From Diabrotica undecimpunctata (lineage: Eukaryota; Arthropoda; Insecta; Coleoptera; Chrysomelidae), in the NCBI RefSeq assembly GCF_040954645.1, contig NC_092811.1:123649411-123713410 (forward strand): a DNA stretch of 64,000 bases, given 5' to 3'. Position 1 is the stretch's first letter. The number at the start of each line of letters is the position of its first letter. This document shows, piece by piece, positions 43,970 through 55,829 of this stretch. The notes under the pieces were generated by a model. That model worked only from the letters and a program-made list of their open reading frames with translations, had not been told where the DNA came from and did no database searches. The position numbers were made by a program, and so were the translations under genes.

Positions 43970-44740
43970 AGCAAAAAAGAGCGACAAGAATGATTGAGAT
44001 AAGAACAGCATCAATGATCAGCACAATCGACTCAGTTGTATAGCTCATTTGACTCCGTATAAAGTAATCTATACTCTCAATTTTAGAAGACATGTATGCA
44101 TTCACTACTATAAAACAACTTAGAAATAATCAATGGTAAATGGAAGAATAATGTTATCAACACTCACAGAATAGTGTAACATGACAATTTAATTTACGAG
44201 AGCCTGTTCAAAACTTCTGTTTCTACTCATAAATGGAAGGAACGTCAGAATTGAAAGTGAAACAAACTTCTACTTTTGAGTAACTAAATCAAAACAAAGA
44301 ATGCAGGGAAATATTGTAAAATAAAAGGTAAAAATTCGTAGTTATAGAGAGTAGAAAACATGTGGGCGGAAAAATTATTAGGGGCACCAAAAAATTGGTG
44401 TTCAAATCAGTATTTTATTTGGTATTTCTTCTGGTATGACTATTAAAATTTTTGATAAGCGGCAACACTGGCAGACTGCTTATGTATGAAATAATAATTA
44501 CTCAAATTTGTTTTTCGCCAGCTTTCGGTGTCCGATATATTTAACAGGGACGTAATATTGGTTATTTAGTCATTTTAGCTACATTTAATGACACGATTCT
44601 AATTAAAAAATTGTTCAAAATTATTTTTTTAGCATCGGCAAAATTGCAAACTGGCCTCGAGGAAAAATTAGATAAATAAATATGTAATTACTGCACTTTT
44701 CACTTTCCCAGATAGTTATTACAACTACTGCAGCTGTTTC
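43970..44740. other. Intron 3, nothing recognised
   Basis: AT-rich spacer between a LINE and a Tc1 relic. No feature supported. Confidence 0.4.
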
Positions 44741-44744
44741 GAAA

Positions 44745-45520
44745 TCTGTAGTTAACCAAATTTGAACCGGGATGGAAAAGAATCACTAATCCTCGTACTG
44801 ATCGTAACATCAGGTATATTTGTCTCGAAAATCATAAAAAAAGTGCACATCTGACTATGACGATTAATAATGAAAGAAGTAATGTAACAGTCAGACGACG
44901 ACTGGCCGAAGAGAATCTGCTAGGTCGCCGGCCTATGAAAAACCACGGCTCACGGAAGCCATGAAGAGAAAGAGACTCAATAGGCCAAAAAACACCGAAT
45001 CATAATGGAGACAACTTTTTTTAACAAATGGAGTTCGTGAGCAGCAAATATTATCATTTTTATAGGTATGTTTTTCGACAAATCCACATTCCAGATTTTG
45101 TTGGACAAAAATGCGTTCGTCCGACGACGTCCTGCAGTCCTATCCAACTTGAATTGTGGAGAGGATTAAACATCCGGTTAGTGTCATGGTGTGGTCTCTC
45201 ATCTCGGCCAAGAATATGGGACGCTTCTAAATCGTGGAAAGGACAATGAGACAGGACTAGTATAAGCGAGTACTTTTAAACTCGGCTATTGGCCCAGCTC
45301 AAAGGATGGTTTTCTGGTGAAAAAATTACATTTTTAAACAAGATTCTGCAGCGTGAGACAAGCATTTCTGACAAAAAAAATGTTGCAGTTGTGCTCTGGT
45401 CAAGAAACCACCTGACATGAACCCCATAGAGAGCATGTAGTTAACCAAACGGGCCATCGCCAAATATGTTATACCCACAAAGCGCCAGTTGATTGAAGCC
45501 CATATATAAATAAAGGAATG
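44745..45520 (+). pseudogene. Tc1-like transposase relic
   Basis: Plus-strand pieces: RNIRYICLENHKKSAHLTMT and NVTVRRRLAEENLLGRRPMK (44805-44940), the start of the linker to the DDE domain, then PTTSCSPIQ and RLVSWCGLSS (45120-45200, normally VMVWGCFS). FKQDSAA (45334-45356) is the second catalytic Asp, and PPDMNPIESM (45412-45440) holds the Glu. Two or more frameshifts are present. The whole length of a Tc1 protein is represented. Confidence 0.75.
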
Positions 45521-45524
45521 GCAA

Positions 45525-46025
45525 AAACAATAGGATTAAACAAGGATAAAATAATAAGACTTTTCAAATGCTGCCTATCCACCGTTCTACCATCAGGCAT
45601 TTGCAATGCGCCGATGAAGGCTGTGATCAAAATAAATATCTTGACCGAAAACCATTCAGCGATATTAGCTACGAAAAACCAAATCAGAAGTGGTAAAAAA
45701 ACTAACAATCTATTTTAATAATCAGAACAATTTTGTGGCACAAATCACGAAGGCTAATACATTACTGGAAAGTCAAACAACGAATTGAGAGAATCTTATA
45801 ATCAACTTTGGGTGCATTTAATCAGGTTCAGAGAAATTTCGGCAAATTTCAGCTTCACCGAGAAGATCAATTATTATCGGACGAGGTGTAGGCCTTAGCA
45901 CAAAAGTGGACTCAATGGCGCGTTTTCACGGAATCTCTATGCTACACAGCGAGTTTAAGACCATTGCGTCCTATGTGGCAAACTTCAAAATTTTGTGATA
46001 CTTCTGATACTTATTATACTTAAAA
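45525..46025. other. Intron 3, nothing recognised
   Basis: No supported gene; a 66-codon plus-strand frame at 45518-45718 has no motif I know. Confidence 0.35.
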
Positions 46026-46027
46026 TG

Positions 46028-46155
46028 TACAGAGAATCGGGCTACAGAATATTCTATTGCAAAAAAACATTCTGCGAAAAACCCTGTTAATTGCTATGTG
46101 CCCAATTGAAAACAAGAAAAACATTATTCAGTCTTAATTGTCAAGCATTGGGCTA
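46028..46155 (+). repeat. Dispersed repeat shared with 57196-57325
   Basis: The block from GTACAGAGAATCGGGCTACA to GTCAAGCATTGGGCT is repeated at 57196-57325 in the same orientation with about nine differences, most of them clustered. It is noncoding in both places. One copy lies in intron 3 and the other in intron 1 of the zinc-finger gene. Confidence 0.8.
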
Positions 46156-46439
46156 AAATATATGAAAAATAGAAGAACAATTTTTTTAAAGCTTAAAAAT
46201 ATGCCGATTGTTTAAAAAAAACTGTTGTTTGTAGTGTTAAAAAATCGTAGTACAGTGAAACAACGACTAGAACAGTTCCTCGTTTTTGGAATCAGCCCGG
46301 AGCATCCAAATATAAATGGTAATCGATAATCATATAAAAAAGATAAAATAGTAGATGTAATACGAGGCATACAATTTAAAAGTTTTACACAGATAATAGA
46401 AGGAAAGAAAAACATATTTTTAGAAAAATTCAGCATTTT

Positions 46440-46830
46440 TTTTAAAAGTTTCCGCCTTTAACATCAATACAATTTTCCATTTGAAAAAACCAAACGTCAA
46501 ATCATTTATGTAGTTCGAAATACGTATCTAAAAAATGTGATTTTTGTGCTTCAGTTGCCTCATCTGTACCGCGTAATTTGTTTTTGATTTTCGGGAACGC
46601 AAAGAAATGACAAGGTACCTAGTCATGACTGTATGCAGGATGGCCCAGCAAATCTATGTTTTTCGATTTCAAATAGTTGGATTTTATATGAGCTGTGTGC
46701 GAGAAGGCATGCATTGTCATTGCGCAAAAGGATGGCAACGATCCTGGTTGTTTTTGCAGAGTTCATCGATCACTTCTTGCAAACAAATTGTTGCATTAAA
46801 ACACTGTAACATGTCCATTAGAAAAATAGT
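46440..46830 (-). pseudogene. mariner transposase C-terminal half
   Basis: On the minus strand HAFSHTAHIKSNYLKSKNID and LLGHPAYSHD (about 46720-46640) are followed by VPCHFFAFPKIKNKLRGTDE and KGGNF (to about 46450). This is the C-terminus of an irritans-type mariner, usually HPPYSPDLAPCDFFxFPxIKxxLRG. The final catalytic Asp region reads SHD with a stop. The N-terminal part is absent. Confidence 0.75.
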
Positions 46831-46839
46831 AGAAATATT

Positions 46840-47935
46840 AAGATACTGTTACTCATTATATGGAGTCCAAGGAAGCAAGGAGAGTCTCAAATGGAAAAGA
46901 ATAGAAGTTTTTCCGACAGCGTGTTGAGGGAATTGAAAGTCTGGATCAATAGAATAAGCTCTACAGCGCGTTAATGGGATTGAACTCGCGCAAGTTTCAA
47001 TCAAGGACTAATTTCTGTTCATACAGAGATGGGCAAATTCTTGGAGGAAAATGAGGTGATTTGTCAAATAAAACACATATGTATGTATGGAACTACTGTA
47101 AAAGTACAAACGCAGATTGAGCAGACAAGCTTGTAGGAAGTAGATGGCTAGGAGGATGAGAAACATTAACGGCCTTGGAGAAGATTAATTGCTAGCAGGC
47201 TTTATAAATAAAGCGATCAAGGAGAAATTTTACTAAGGCCAGAAAGAGACAATTACAAATAGATGACGGATGGATGTCTATACGCTGGAAGTGTATGACA
47301 CTTGAAGATTAAGATTTGGTTACTGCCCTTTATACATTGCTGTGAAATATAAAGGAACATATGAAGCGTAATAAATTAACGTGTATGAACTACAAGGTAA
47401 ATACATTACTTAAGACCGTATAAAGTCTTCTATAGCCTACTAGAAAGAAGATTGTCTATATATACGAAAGAGATGTTTTAAAGAGTATCATTTGTTGTAA
47501 TATGATTCTTTATGTGGCAGTAAAAGAACTGAGCTTAAGTAAAACCATTGTACAAAACTAAAAATGGCTCCAGCTTACGCCGTCATTGGGCTAGTTGCTC
47601 AAGACTTGGTATCGCTAAAAAAAAATACTATTTGAAATTGAAGGAAAGAATCGAGTTGAATGCCAAAATATTCTAATTAGTTCAGTTTAAAAAGAATTAT
47701 TAGTTTCTAGTGTCCATGATCATGGATTTAACGCTTACAATAAAGTGAATCGAGAAACCTGATTATAGCGAGAAATAGGGCATACTTAGTTTTTACACAA
47801 AAATTGAATGCTCATATTAAATTAGATGTTATTTCAACGATCTTATCAGTGTACTCCTACTATTGAAGATTGAAAATCTTCAAGTATATCATTGACTTCA
47901 TTTACCTATGATCTAAAAATACTTTAGTCGAAATA
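46840..47935. other. Intron 3, doubtful LINE-like remnants only
   Basis: A few short plus-strand patches (RWLGG, SWRK near 47030-47160) hint at a LINE 3' end but are too short to call. Otherwise nothing recognised. Confidence 0.3.
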
Positions 47936-48183
47936 ACACGTCGGTCAATAAGGGGACCAAAAGTGTCACTGGAACTCTGCTTCATCAATGACAACCATTA
48001 AACGATGGTTGACTGATAGATTTAAACGCGGTCGTGCCGACAGCAATAGTTCTGAGCACTCCGGAAGGCCAAATAATGCAGTTATTACCGGAAACAGCGA
48101 AAAAAATGCTGAAAATTATGGAAAACCGCTAAGTGAAGTTGCAAGAGATGGCTGGCACTCTATCAAAGGGTATTATTTTGATT

Positions 48184-49298
48184 GTTCCGAAACAAACGAT
48201 CGGAACAAACAATCGCCTACAAACAGTAAAAACCTTAATAGAAAAATCGATAGAATATAACAGATCACTGGTACTTATCTTCGTAGACTTTCACAAATCC
48301 TTCGATACAGTGGAATTTGACAGCATTATAACTGCTCTGAACAATAGTAGAATAGACTACCGGCTTACAAAGTTAGTACAAACATTGTACCAAAACGCCA
48401 CAATGCTTATAAAACTACATGATACCACCAGAGAAATCCATATAAGGCGAGGTATGAGACAGGGCGACACTCTCTCACCTAAATTATTTATAACGGTCCT
48501 CGAATATGCCTTTAAAATGCTAAAGTGTGAAAATATAGGAATAAAAATAGACATGACAAAAAATGAACATCATTAAGACCAAATTTATGACAAATTTGGT
48601 TTCCAGCGAATACCTAACCCTCCAAAATCAAGTGGTAGAATTGACAGAAAAGTACATAATATATCTCGGTCATGAAATCAGAACAAGCAAGGATAATCAG
48701 ACCTGTGAATTTCAACGATGAATAACACTTGCTTGGGCGGCGTATGGTTCACTAAGAGGCATCTTTAAGAGCAACATCCCGATAGCTATGAGACGGAAGA
48801 CATTTGACCAATGCGTTCTTCCGATTATGACATACGGAGCAGAAACTCACATAAAAAAAACAACACTAAATTGCGTGTAGCACAAAGGCGCATTGAAAGA
48901 TCAATTCTCGGAGTGACAAAAAAATACAAAATAAGGAACCAAGACCTAAGGAAAAGAACTGAAATGGGCAGGTCACATAGCGAGACTAAAAGACTCAAGA
49001 TGGACCAGAAAACTAATTTACTAGCGCCCAAGAGAAGACAAACGCAGCAGAGGACGACCACCAACACGCTGGATGGACAACATTAAATGAATATCCAAGA
49101 AATGGCAACAAGACGCACAGAACCGTGAAGAGTAGCGAAAAATGGGAGAGACACCTATGTCCAGCAGTGGAGAAAAATGTGAGAGAGAGACCTATGATCA
49201 GCAGTGGCGAAAAATGGGAGAGACTTATGACCAGCAGTGGCGAAAAATGGGAGAGAAACCTATGTCCAGCAGTGGGCAGAAGAGGTTGCATGATGATG
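48184..49298 (+). mobile_element. 5'-truncated LINE with 12-bp duplication inside mariner
   Basis: The 12-bp sequence ATTATTTTGATT occurs at 48172-48183 and 49299-49310, directly flanking the LINE. The LINE starts in the RT domain: LQTVKTLIEKSIEYNRSLVL, IFVDFHKSFDTVEF, GMRQGDTLSPKLFITVLEYAF (48208-48510). After a frameshift and a deletion that removes the catalytic box, C-terminal pieces follow (LRVAQRRIERSILGVTKKYK near 48870 and RRQTQQRTTTNTLDG near 49040). It ends in a TGATGATG tail. The order of insertion is unambiguous: mariner first, LINE second. Confidence 0.9.
49136..49275 (+). repeat. Four-fold tandem repeat in LINE 3' coding end
   Basis: Four tandem copies of a 33-37 bp unit (CGAAAAATGGGAGAGACTTA then TGACCAGCAGTGG) encode repeats of the last protein motif RKMGETYDQQW. 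Other LINE copies carry this motif only once at the C-terminus. The unit lengths differ by two bases, so the frame is not kept throughout. Confidence 0.85.
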
Positions 49299-50029
49299 AT
49301 TATTTTGATTATTAAATACGAACATTTGGTTATGAGAAAGCTGTTTTCTACATGCGTGCCGCATACTCATACCAGAGCAAAAACAACAACGAATTGATGA
49401 ATCTCGGCGCTGGTTGGACATGTTTAATCGGAAAGTCTGAGTTTGTGTCGGTATGTCACAATGGATGAAACATGGATACATCACTTCACTCCGAAATCAA
49501 ATCGGCAGACATCTGAGTGAACAGCACTCAAAGAAGCAACAAACTGCCGAAAAGGTTATTTATGACTTTTGTATTTTGGGGCCCACAAAGAATTATTTTC
49601 ATTTACTATTTGGAACATGGAGAAACAAACAGCAACTACTATATTGGTCTATCGGAGCGTTTAAAGACCGAAATCACAAATAAAAGGCCTCTTTTGTTCA
49701 AGAAAAATTCTTTCACGAAGACAATGCACTGTGTCACAAGTCGATGAAAACGATGACAAAAACGCACGGAATTGCTTCTGCACCTACCGTGTAGTCCAGA
49801 TCTGACCCCCCAGCGATTACCACCTTTTTTCTGATCTAAAAAAATGCTCCGTGGTAAGAGATATCGCTACGATGAGGAAGTAATCGCCGAAACCGAAGCC
49901 TATTTTGAAGATAAATTGGAATTATTATATCGCCGCTAAAGGAGATCATTTTTATGAATAAACAATAATTTTTGCAAAAAAATGTTATACTAGTTAGCCT
50001 CAGGATTTATTGACCGACTTTCTCGGTCC

Positions 50030-50235
50030 CGAACCTTCTCAGCGGATAGATGTCCAAGTTTCAGTTATACTCATCATATGGATTCAAGTTTATTGTTTTT
50101 TGTATAAAAGGTTATGTTGATTGTGTAATAATTTTACAAAAAAATAATTTTCTAGTGGTGATTTCCATATTTAAATAGATGGTTAAAATATTTAACAAAA
50201 AAGATCAAAGCTTAGCTGGATATTGGTTTAGGGTA
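50030..50235. other. Spacer in intron 3
   Basis: Short AT-rich stretch between the mariner nest and a Tc1 fragment; nothing recognised. Confidence 0.35.
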
Positions 50236-50239
50236 CATA

Positions 50240-50445
50240 TGCTTCAGCGCTGACAATTGTTTATAATTGGATAAATGACAACTTTTCGAGAAAACATCCT
50301 GCCAGGTCCGTCAACGAATTGAAGGAAAAATTGCAAGAAATATGGGATTCGTTTACATTAGAATTTTGTCAGAACTTGGTAAAAACTATGCCTCGAAGAA
50401 TTGTGGATGTCATTAAAAATAAAGGGGGTGTAACTCAGTGGTAAA
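50240..50445 (+). pseudogene. Tc1-like transposase C-terminal fragment
   Basis: The plus-strand reading WINDNFSRKHPARSVNELKE, KLQEIWDSFTLEFCQNLVKT and MPRRIVDVIKNKGGVTQW (50264-50443) is the C-terminal end of a Tc1 transposase (SIKELKEKVxEEWNKFSPEYCRKLVETMPRRVxAVIKAKGGVTKW). It is well preserved and in one frame, but the catalytic part is absent. Confidence 0.75.
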
Positions 50446-50472
50446 CTTTCACATTTTTTTTTTTTGTTTATA

Positions 50473-51175
50473 CAGTAGACTCCCTCTATAACGAGAACTG
50501 TAATGACAGACTAATTACCTCGTTATAAGCCGATCTCGTTATATCAGACAATAATAATACTGTGCATACATATGAATCTGTAGTTTTCTAAACCATTAAC
50601 TTCCTATAGTGAAGTCATTCGGATCAATATAAGATGCTAATAAATATTGTTTGAATGGAGTTTTTGAAAAAAAGTTATTTACTTTTATTGTCAATGAAAT
50701 ATATTAAAACATAAAAGAGTTGTTTACTTTTATTATCAATGATATACGTTAAAACAAAAAAGCTTTACTTAAATTTTTTTCCAACCACATAATATATAAA
50801 TCGTATTTTCAAGATAAACTATTGCTTCTGCAATTTTAAGAACTCTGTTATTTTTAACTGCTTTAAATGGTCCAGTATCATTCTATCATATATTTTCTAA
50901 AGATGTGAAACAGTTGTATTTATTCATTGTAAAGAAGTTAATTGCGGGCTGCAGTTAAGTTTATTGAGGGGCTGTTTGAAAAGGTATTTATTTATAGCCA
51001 CGACCGGACTCAAAACGTAAAAAACACGTTTTTGGATCTTATTTTCTCTCGTTATAACCAAATTTGCCTCGCTATAGACGGTTATAGTTCAATAGAAATT
51101 TCATGGGACATCTAATGTATCTCGTTATAAGCGAAACCTCGTAATAACCGTGTTCGTTATAGAGGGAGTATACTG
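50473..51175. mobile_element. Tigger/pogo-type MITE
   Basis: The ends CAGTAGACTCCCTCTATAAC and CAGTATACTCCCTCTATAAC (right end inverted) are flanked by TA on both sides (50471-50472 and 51176-51177). Internal CTCGTTATA repeats occur near both ends. The 703-bp element lacks a transposase and would depend on a Tigger-type enzyme. The ends differ by one base over 20, so the insertion is not very old. Confidence 0.88.
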
Positions 51176-51289
51176 TATTACATATTCCATGTTAATTTAT
51201 TTTCTGTTTAATCAACAATTTTCATTACATTATCATCAATCAATCTAACGTTGGGCCAACTGATGTGGGAAGGGGCTCGTATGCAAGGT

Positions 51290-51780
51290 TACTGCACTGG
51301 CGTTAGAGTACCATTAGAAAGGACTATAAGAGATGCAGAGTTTCACAACAGGGGAACAATCTTTAACAAGTTAACGCAGATTATGGCTTACGCTGACGAC
51401 TTAGATTTGATCCCACGCGCCACACGAGGCTTAAAGAGATGGTTTCCCAAACTACTCGACGGCCGCACAAAATATGGGCCTAAGGAAAAGCCCAAAATTT
51501 TGGTGTGGACGCCAAATAACAGGGATAGAGCGACATATAATTTTGGGCACAATCTGTGGGAATGGTATTTGGAGAAGGCGATATAATTTCAAAATTGTAT
51601 GAGAAATATAAGGAGATAGTTAATAGTAGAGATGTAATATCTTTCATTAAAATGGACTGAGATGGAGGGAAGGTGAATGGTTTGGATGAGGACATGATGA
51701 AGATCAGTGCAATTGGAGATGAACAGAAACGACTGGCCAGACTGGGGAAGGACAGGGCCAACTAGGGCGTAATACCACTG
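51290..51780 (+). pseudogene. LINE fragment with YADD box
   Basis: The frame 51251-51586 contains ERTIRDAEFHNRGTIFNKLT and QIMAYADDLDLIPRATRG, the catalytic YADD of the RT domain in its usual setting. Downstream out-of-frame pieces (KRLARLGKDRANLG, 51729-51770) and a GATGATGACGATGACC tail mark the 3' end. The N-terminal RT part is absent. Confidence 0.75.
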
Positions 51781-51784
51781 ATGA

Positions 51785-54700
51785 CGATGACCCTTTTTTG
51801 ATGACCCAGTAGTTTTAGATTCCTGTCACAACTTTTAAAATACTAGTGGTTTGTTATTTTTCTTATTGTAGATCATAATATACACTAATATATTTTCTTA
51901 GCATTGATTTTTAAGCTATAGCTGTTGTAATAATCCTATGATGGGCTCCTATGAACATATTATTTATTTCCTTTACCATTTATCCTATTATGAATTCAGA
52001 AAGAACTCCAATTGAGAGATTCAAGTGGATTGAGGATTTTATCCTAAATAAATTGATGTGAACACACTAAAATACACTGCTTGGCAAAGTTTATAATAAA
52101 AAATCATGTCTGTGACTTCTGACAAAGTAAATTACATGCAAAAATCTTTATCCAGAATGCAAAAAATAGTACATTTATCAAAATTATAATTCAAATTATC
52201 ATATCGCAAACATTTTAAAAAATGGAATTAAAAATGTTAGTCGAAACAAGCACAAAAGTTTGTTGAACAACCAAAATGAAATATAAATTAATAAAAAGCA
52301 TTTGAAACTAATATTTGGTGTACATGAACTGAAAATTGGAATGAAAATTTGGATATTAAATAAATTTGGTACAACTATTGTGACACTATTAATCAATTAC
52401 GGATTTCTTTGATTTTTTAATGATTATATTGTCTTTTTTCCTAAGGAGTTATAAAAATGAAATAAAAGATATTGACATTTTTTTTTTTTCAAGGAGGGGC
52501 TTTCCCAGTAGATGTATCATAATGATGAATTTTTTCTGGTGTTTGGTCTCAGATTACTGCATGAACTGCTGAATTATAAATAAAGCTCTATTTTCGCATA
52601 GCTCTTATAAATATCTGCCACTATCATAGACAAAAGGTCAGGATCATAACCCAGAAACAATGTAGCATTTCAATGTTTTTGTCATGTTTGCATTGCAAGT
52701 TATTAGCCAAATGTTTTGTATTATGATTCAGTTCAAATTGAAGATTCTTGGCAAAAGTAGTGCCAAAAATCAATCAGTATCAAATGCAAATTGAAAATCT
52801 AAACAATTACAATTAAATGCAGCAAAAGAAGTATATGCAGCATTTAATCAAACTATATTTATTGAAGGTATGTTGGCATATAATTAAAAAACTGTCCATT
52901 AAGATGTTTCTAAAACACCATTTTAACAGTTTTTTATTGACAAACAAACATACCTTATATAAACGCTTTATTTCAATTTGCACCAGATGTAACTGAATGC
53001 AAACTAAGAAAAATTATCAACTGAAAATTAATAAACATGTACAGACAATCAGATAAAGCAAAAAAGTATATGCTTCATTTGATTAACCTACAGGATGTTT
53101 TGTTTTTAATTTCCTGCTGATATTGATCTTAAAATTCAAAATAGTTTTCAAGTTATTATAACTATGGATTTATACCACAAATATTAGGAAAATCTAATGT
53201 TCTACAAAGAAGCAGCTTCAAAACAATATTAAGATATTATTTCCTGACAGTAAGATTAATTTTAAATATAAACTTAACAATAGTAAGCTTATTTTTAATA
53301 AAAAATCAACTGCTCAGGTGTTCGTATGTCCATCCATCACATAAACTTCTCTTATAATCTTTGGCAACTAAAAAATCTAAAGATAAGTATCCAAGGATTT
53401 TTAAGTAGCTTTATAAACAGATTCTGGGAATAGTCGGATTTTATGTCCATCAAAGTGTTCTCTCAAATGTCAGATAATATAAAATATACATTATCTATTC
53501 TGAAAGAATTGAAAGGATGGCCATGTCCAATTAAACACAAAAAAAAGTTTATAACTAAAGATGTATTGGAAAAGTTTACCATGGATAATGAAGTAAAAAC
53601 TTGCAAAAAGTATTACCTGATTTTAAAATAGTTTTGACTGAAGCTGTTTCTACTGTGACAGCTCAATTTTTTAATATATTTTGGGAATAAACCTAAAATT
53701 ATAAAATAATCTGTCTATAAATATTTTGAATTCAAGATAATTTTCAAAGCAATTTGAAGACTGTTTGGCATCAGAAATTTTAAATTCCAAATTTGATTGA
53801 CAAAAATTTTGAAAAAATTAAAAATGAAGAAATAAAAAGTAGACTTTGATTTGCTCGCTATTAAAGTTGGAGATCAAAATTAAGCACTGTTAATTTTTAA
53901 TATTTTTCTACTCTGCGAAGTAGCTTCCTCTGCGAAGTAGCTTCTACGGGAATACAATAGGCATAGTATTTACTGATTTCCTAATAACCAGTGGCCAAAA
54001 AATTTAGGAATTCATTAGGTTTTGTTTCTGGGTGAATTTTGGTAAAACTTTTAAAATGGGTCTTTTAACAAATTGAAAGGTTCAATATTTTATTCAATAT
54101 AACTGCAAGGATTAATCATAACTCTGAATTATCATTGGTCCTATGTGATGAATCTAAAAATTTGTGGTTGTTCAACTTACTAAATTTTTAAACAAAAAGC
54201 TTCGGATCTATAATAAATTCAAGATTTCTGCCCAATATACACACTTATGTAAAAACAAATTATGCTCAGTTTCAAGGATGATCAAAAGTGAACTGTATAA
54301 TGTATAAGTCTGTATTATCATTAGCAACACTGAAAGTTTTTGGAAGTTGAATTTTTTGGTCATCATAAAACTGTTTTGTAATGAATGTCCAGGTGCCTGA
54401 TATGGAACAGTCATTGTACAAGAAATTGTCCATGATATGATCATGGCGATTTGTGTTATCAAAAGAATGAGAGATTAGAAGCTCTAAATGTGTGAACTGA
54501 GCAGTTACATTACATTATTCCGAAATATTTAGGAAGAATCATATCAGAAACGCCAGGAATAAAACATAAGCATAGATTTCATACATATTATATTCAATAT
54601 ATATATATATATATAGAAAATGTACTAGATTTTTGCAAAACCGAATAAAGATTTCCACATAAAAATTTATTAAAACCTACAAACCATTTTAAATGTAATA

Positions 54701-55352
54701 TGATAAATAATCAAACTTACTCATTTTTCTAATAATGCATAAAAAATGTTATGATTAATGTATTGTATTTATCAACAAGTTTGCCACAACAGAAATAATT
54801 GTGGGGATACAAAGGAGAATACATTAGTGTGTGTGAGAATAGATTTAGTGTCTTAGCAATTAAAATATAGGAATAAAAGTATACATAAAACATTTAGCTA
54901 TAGACAAGGAAGAGAATGGACAACGCAGTGTTGTTTATATCATGAGAAATACTAAAAAATAAATGGCTACTCAAAGAAACTCAAAATGAAATTGGAACAA
55001 TATAAAGATTTGGTAAGTTGTTTTTATGTTAAAGAAATAGCTGAGGTGAATGAATTTCTCTGGTTTTATTTAGAAAAGTGAAGAAGTATAAGTTGGGTGA
55101 AAATATTTCAGGACATGTAATGGGACAGATTATTTACTTGGGACATAAAACATTTTATCAATTACTTAGAACATAACTGATATCATAACATACTTTAGGC
55201 TGTTATCTGCTTAATATAAAACATTTGTTAACAATAACAATAGAGTATTACTGAGACATTGAAAACTGTCAAGTCATTGTGTTTATATCGAGAAATACTG
55301 GTATGGTATGCAAAACAATTTAAAAACTATTTTGTATAAAAAAAAGACTTAC
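51785..55352. other. Intron 3, proximal part
   Basis: AT-rich and largely featureless. A 17-bp unit CTCTGCGAAGTAGCTTC is duplicated in tandem at 53911-53944, and an AT dinucleotide run lies at 54597-54616. A 62-codon frame at 53443-53631 has no known motif. It ends at the exon 3 donor. Confidence 0.45.
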
Positions 55353-55478
55353 CTTAGTCATTGGCTCTCCTGAATCATCATCGTCATCACTATTCTGGTC
55401 CAAGGCGATGGCAGCTTTAACTGCAGCTGTCCGCCTTGCCCTTTTTGGAGGAGGCTCTTCAGTTACATTATTCGAGCT
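55353..55478 (-). CDS. ZAD-C2H2 zinc-finger gene, exon 3
   Basis: The acceptor TTTTGTTACAG (55489-55479) and donor GTAAGTC (55352-55346) bound 42 codons in phase 0. The product is SSNNVTEEPPPKRARRTAAV, KAAIALDQNSDDDDDSGEPM, TK. The PPPKRARR patch could act as a nuclear localisation signal. The rest is acidic linker. The intron before it is only 57 bp (55535-55479). Confidence 0.85.
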
Positions 55479-55535
55479 CTGTAACAAAACAGTTTATTAA
55501 CACAAACATTTAAAATCAATTTTTAGACCATTTAC

Positions 55536-55826
55536 CTCTTCCTGTTTCATATAGTCTTTATCCTCTTCATCCTCATCGTCATCATCCTTAAGGATATCAG
55601 GTGGGTCTATTGTTTCTTGTTTTACAAATGCATCTGCTGGTTTGATTTGTTGTGCTACAGCTGAAATGGTTCCATCTGTCATCTGAGATGTCATACCCGC
55701 CTCTCCCAACCATGTTAACAATTGTTTCTCTGCATTCGCACTAGTATTCCAAAATTCATACAACATATCTAACTTATAGGAACATCCATCACATATTTTT
55801 TTAGGCAGTTGGTCATCTCGGGAAAC
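55536..55826 (-). CDS. ZAD-C2H2 zinc-finger gene, exon 2 (second half of ZAD)
   Basis: The acceptor TTTTTCTATTACAG ends at 55827 and the donor GTAAATGG starts at 55535. The exon has 97 codons in phase 0. It begins VSRDDQLPKKICDGCSYKLD then MLYEFWNTSANAEKQLLTWL. This carries the second Cys pair (CDGC) of the ZAD and its long helix, which mediates dimerisation in ZAD proteins. An acidic run DDDDEDEEDKD follows. The ATG inside the exon (55766) is Met21 of this exon and not the translation start. Confidence 0.9.
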
Positions 55827-55829
55827 CTG

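Larger units (their letters stand above)
47940..50025 (+). mobile_element. mariner element split by a LINE
   Basis: mariner transposase sequence is found on both sides of a LINE. To the left is TTIKRWLTDRFKRGRADSNS...SGRPNNAV and VKLQEMAGTLSKGIILIV (47990-48183). To the right is YEHLVMRKLFSTCVPH (49317-49370), then FVSVCHNG-type and DETWIHHFTP-like sequence (about 49442-49495), FWGPQRIIFI, LERLKTEITNK, and LHLPCSPDLTP (49770-49810, third catalytic Asp). GTCGGTCAATAA and its complement near 47951 and 50011 may be TIR remnants. The transposase is dead through frameshifts and the insertion. Confidence 0.82.

Noticed and set aside
49013..49291. Minus-strand frame with repeated SHFSPLL motif
   Set aside because: Antisense of the four-fold tandem repeat at the LINE 3' end.
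55497..55766. Independent 89-codon acidic protein
   Set aside because: It is part of exon 2; the ZAD residues upstream of the ATG (DQLPKKICDGC) show that the frame continues.
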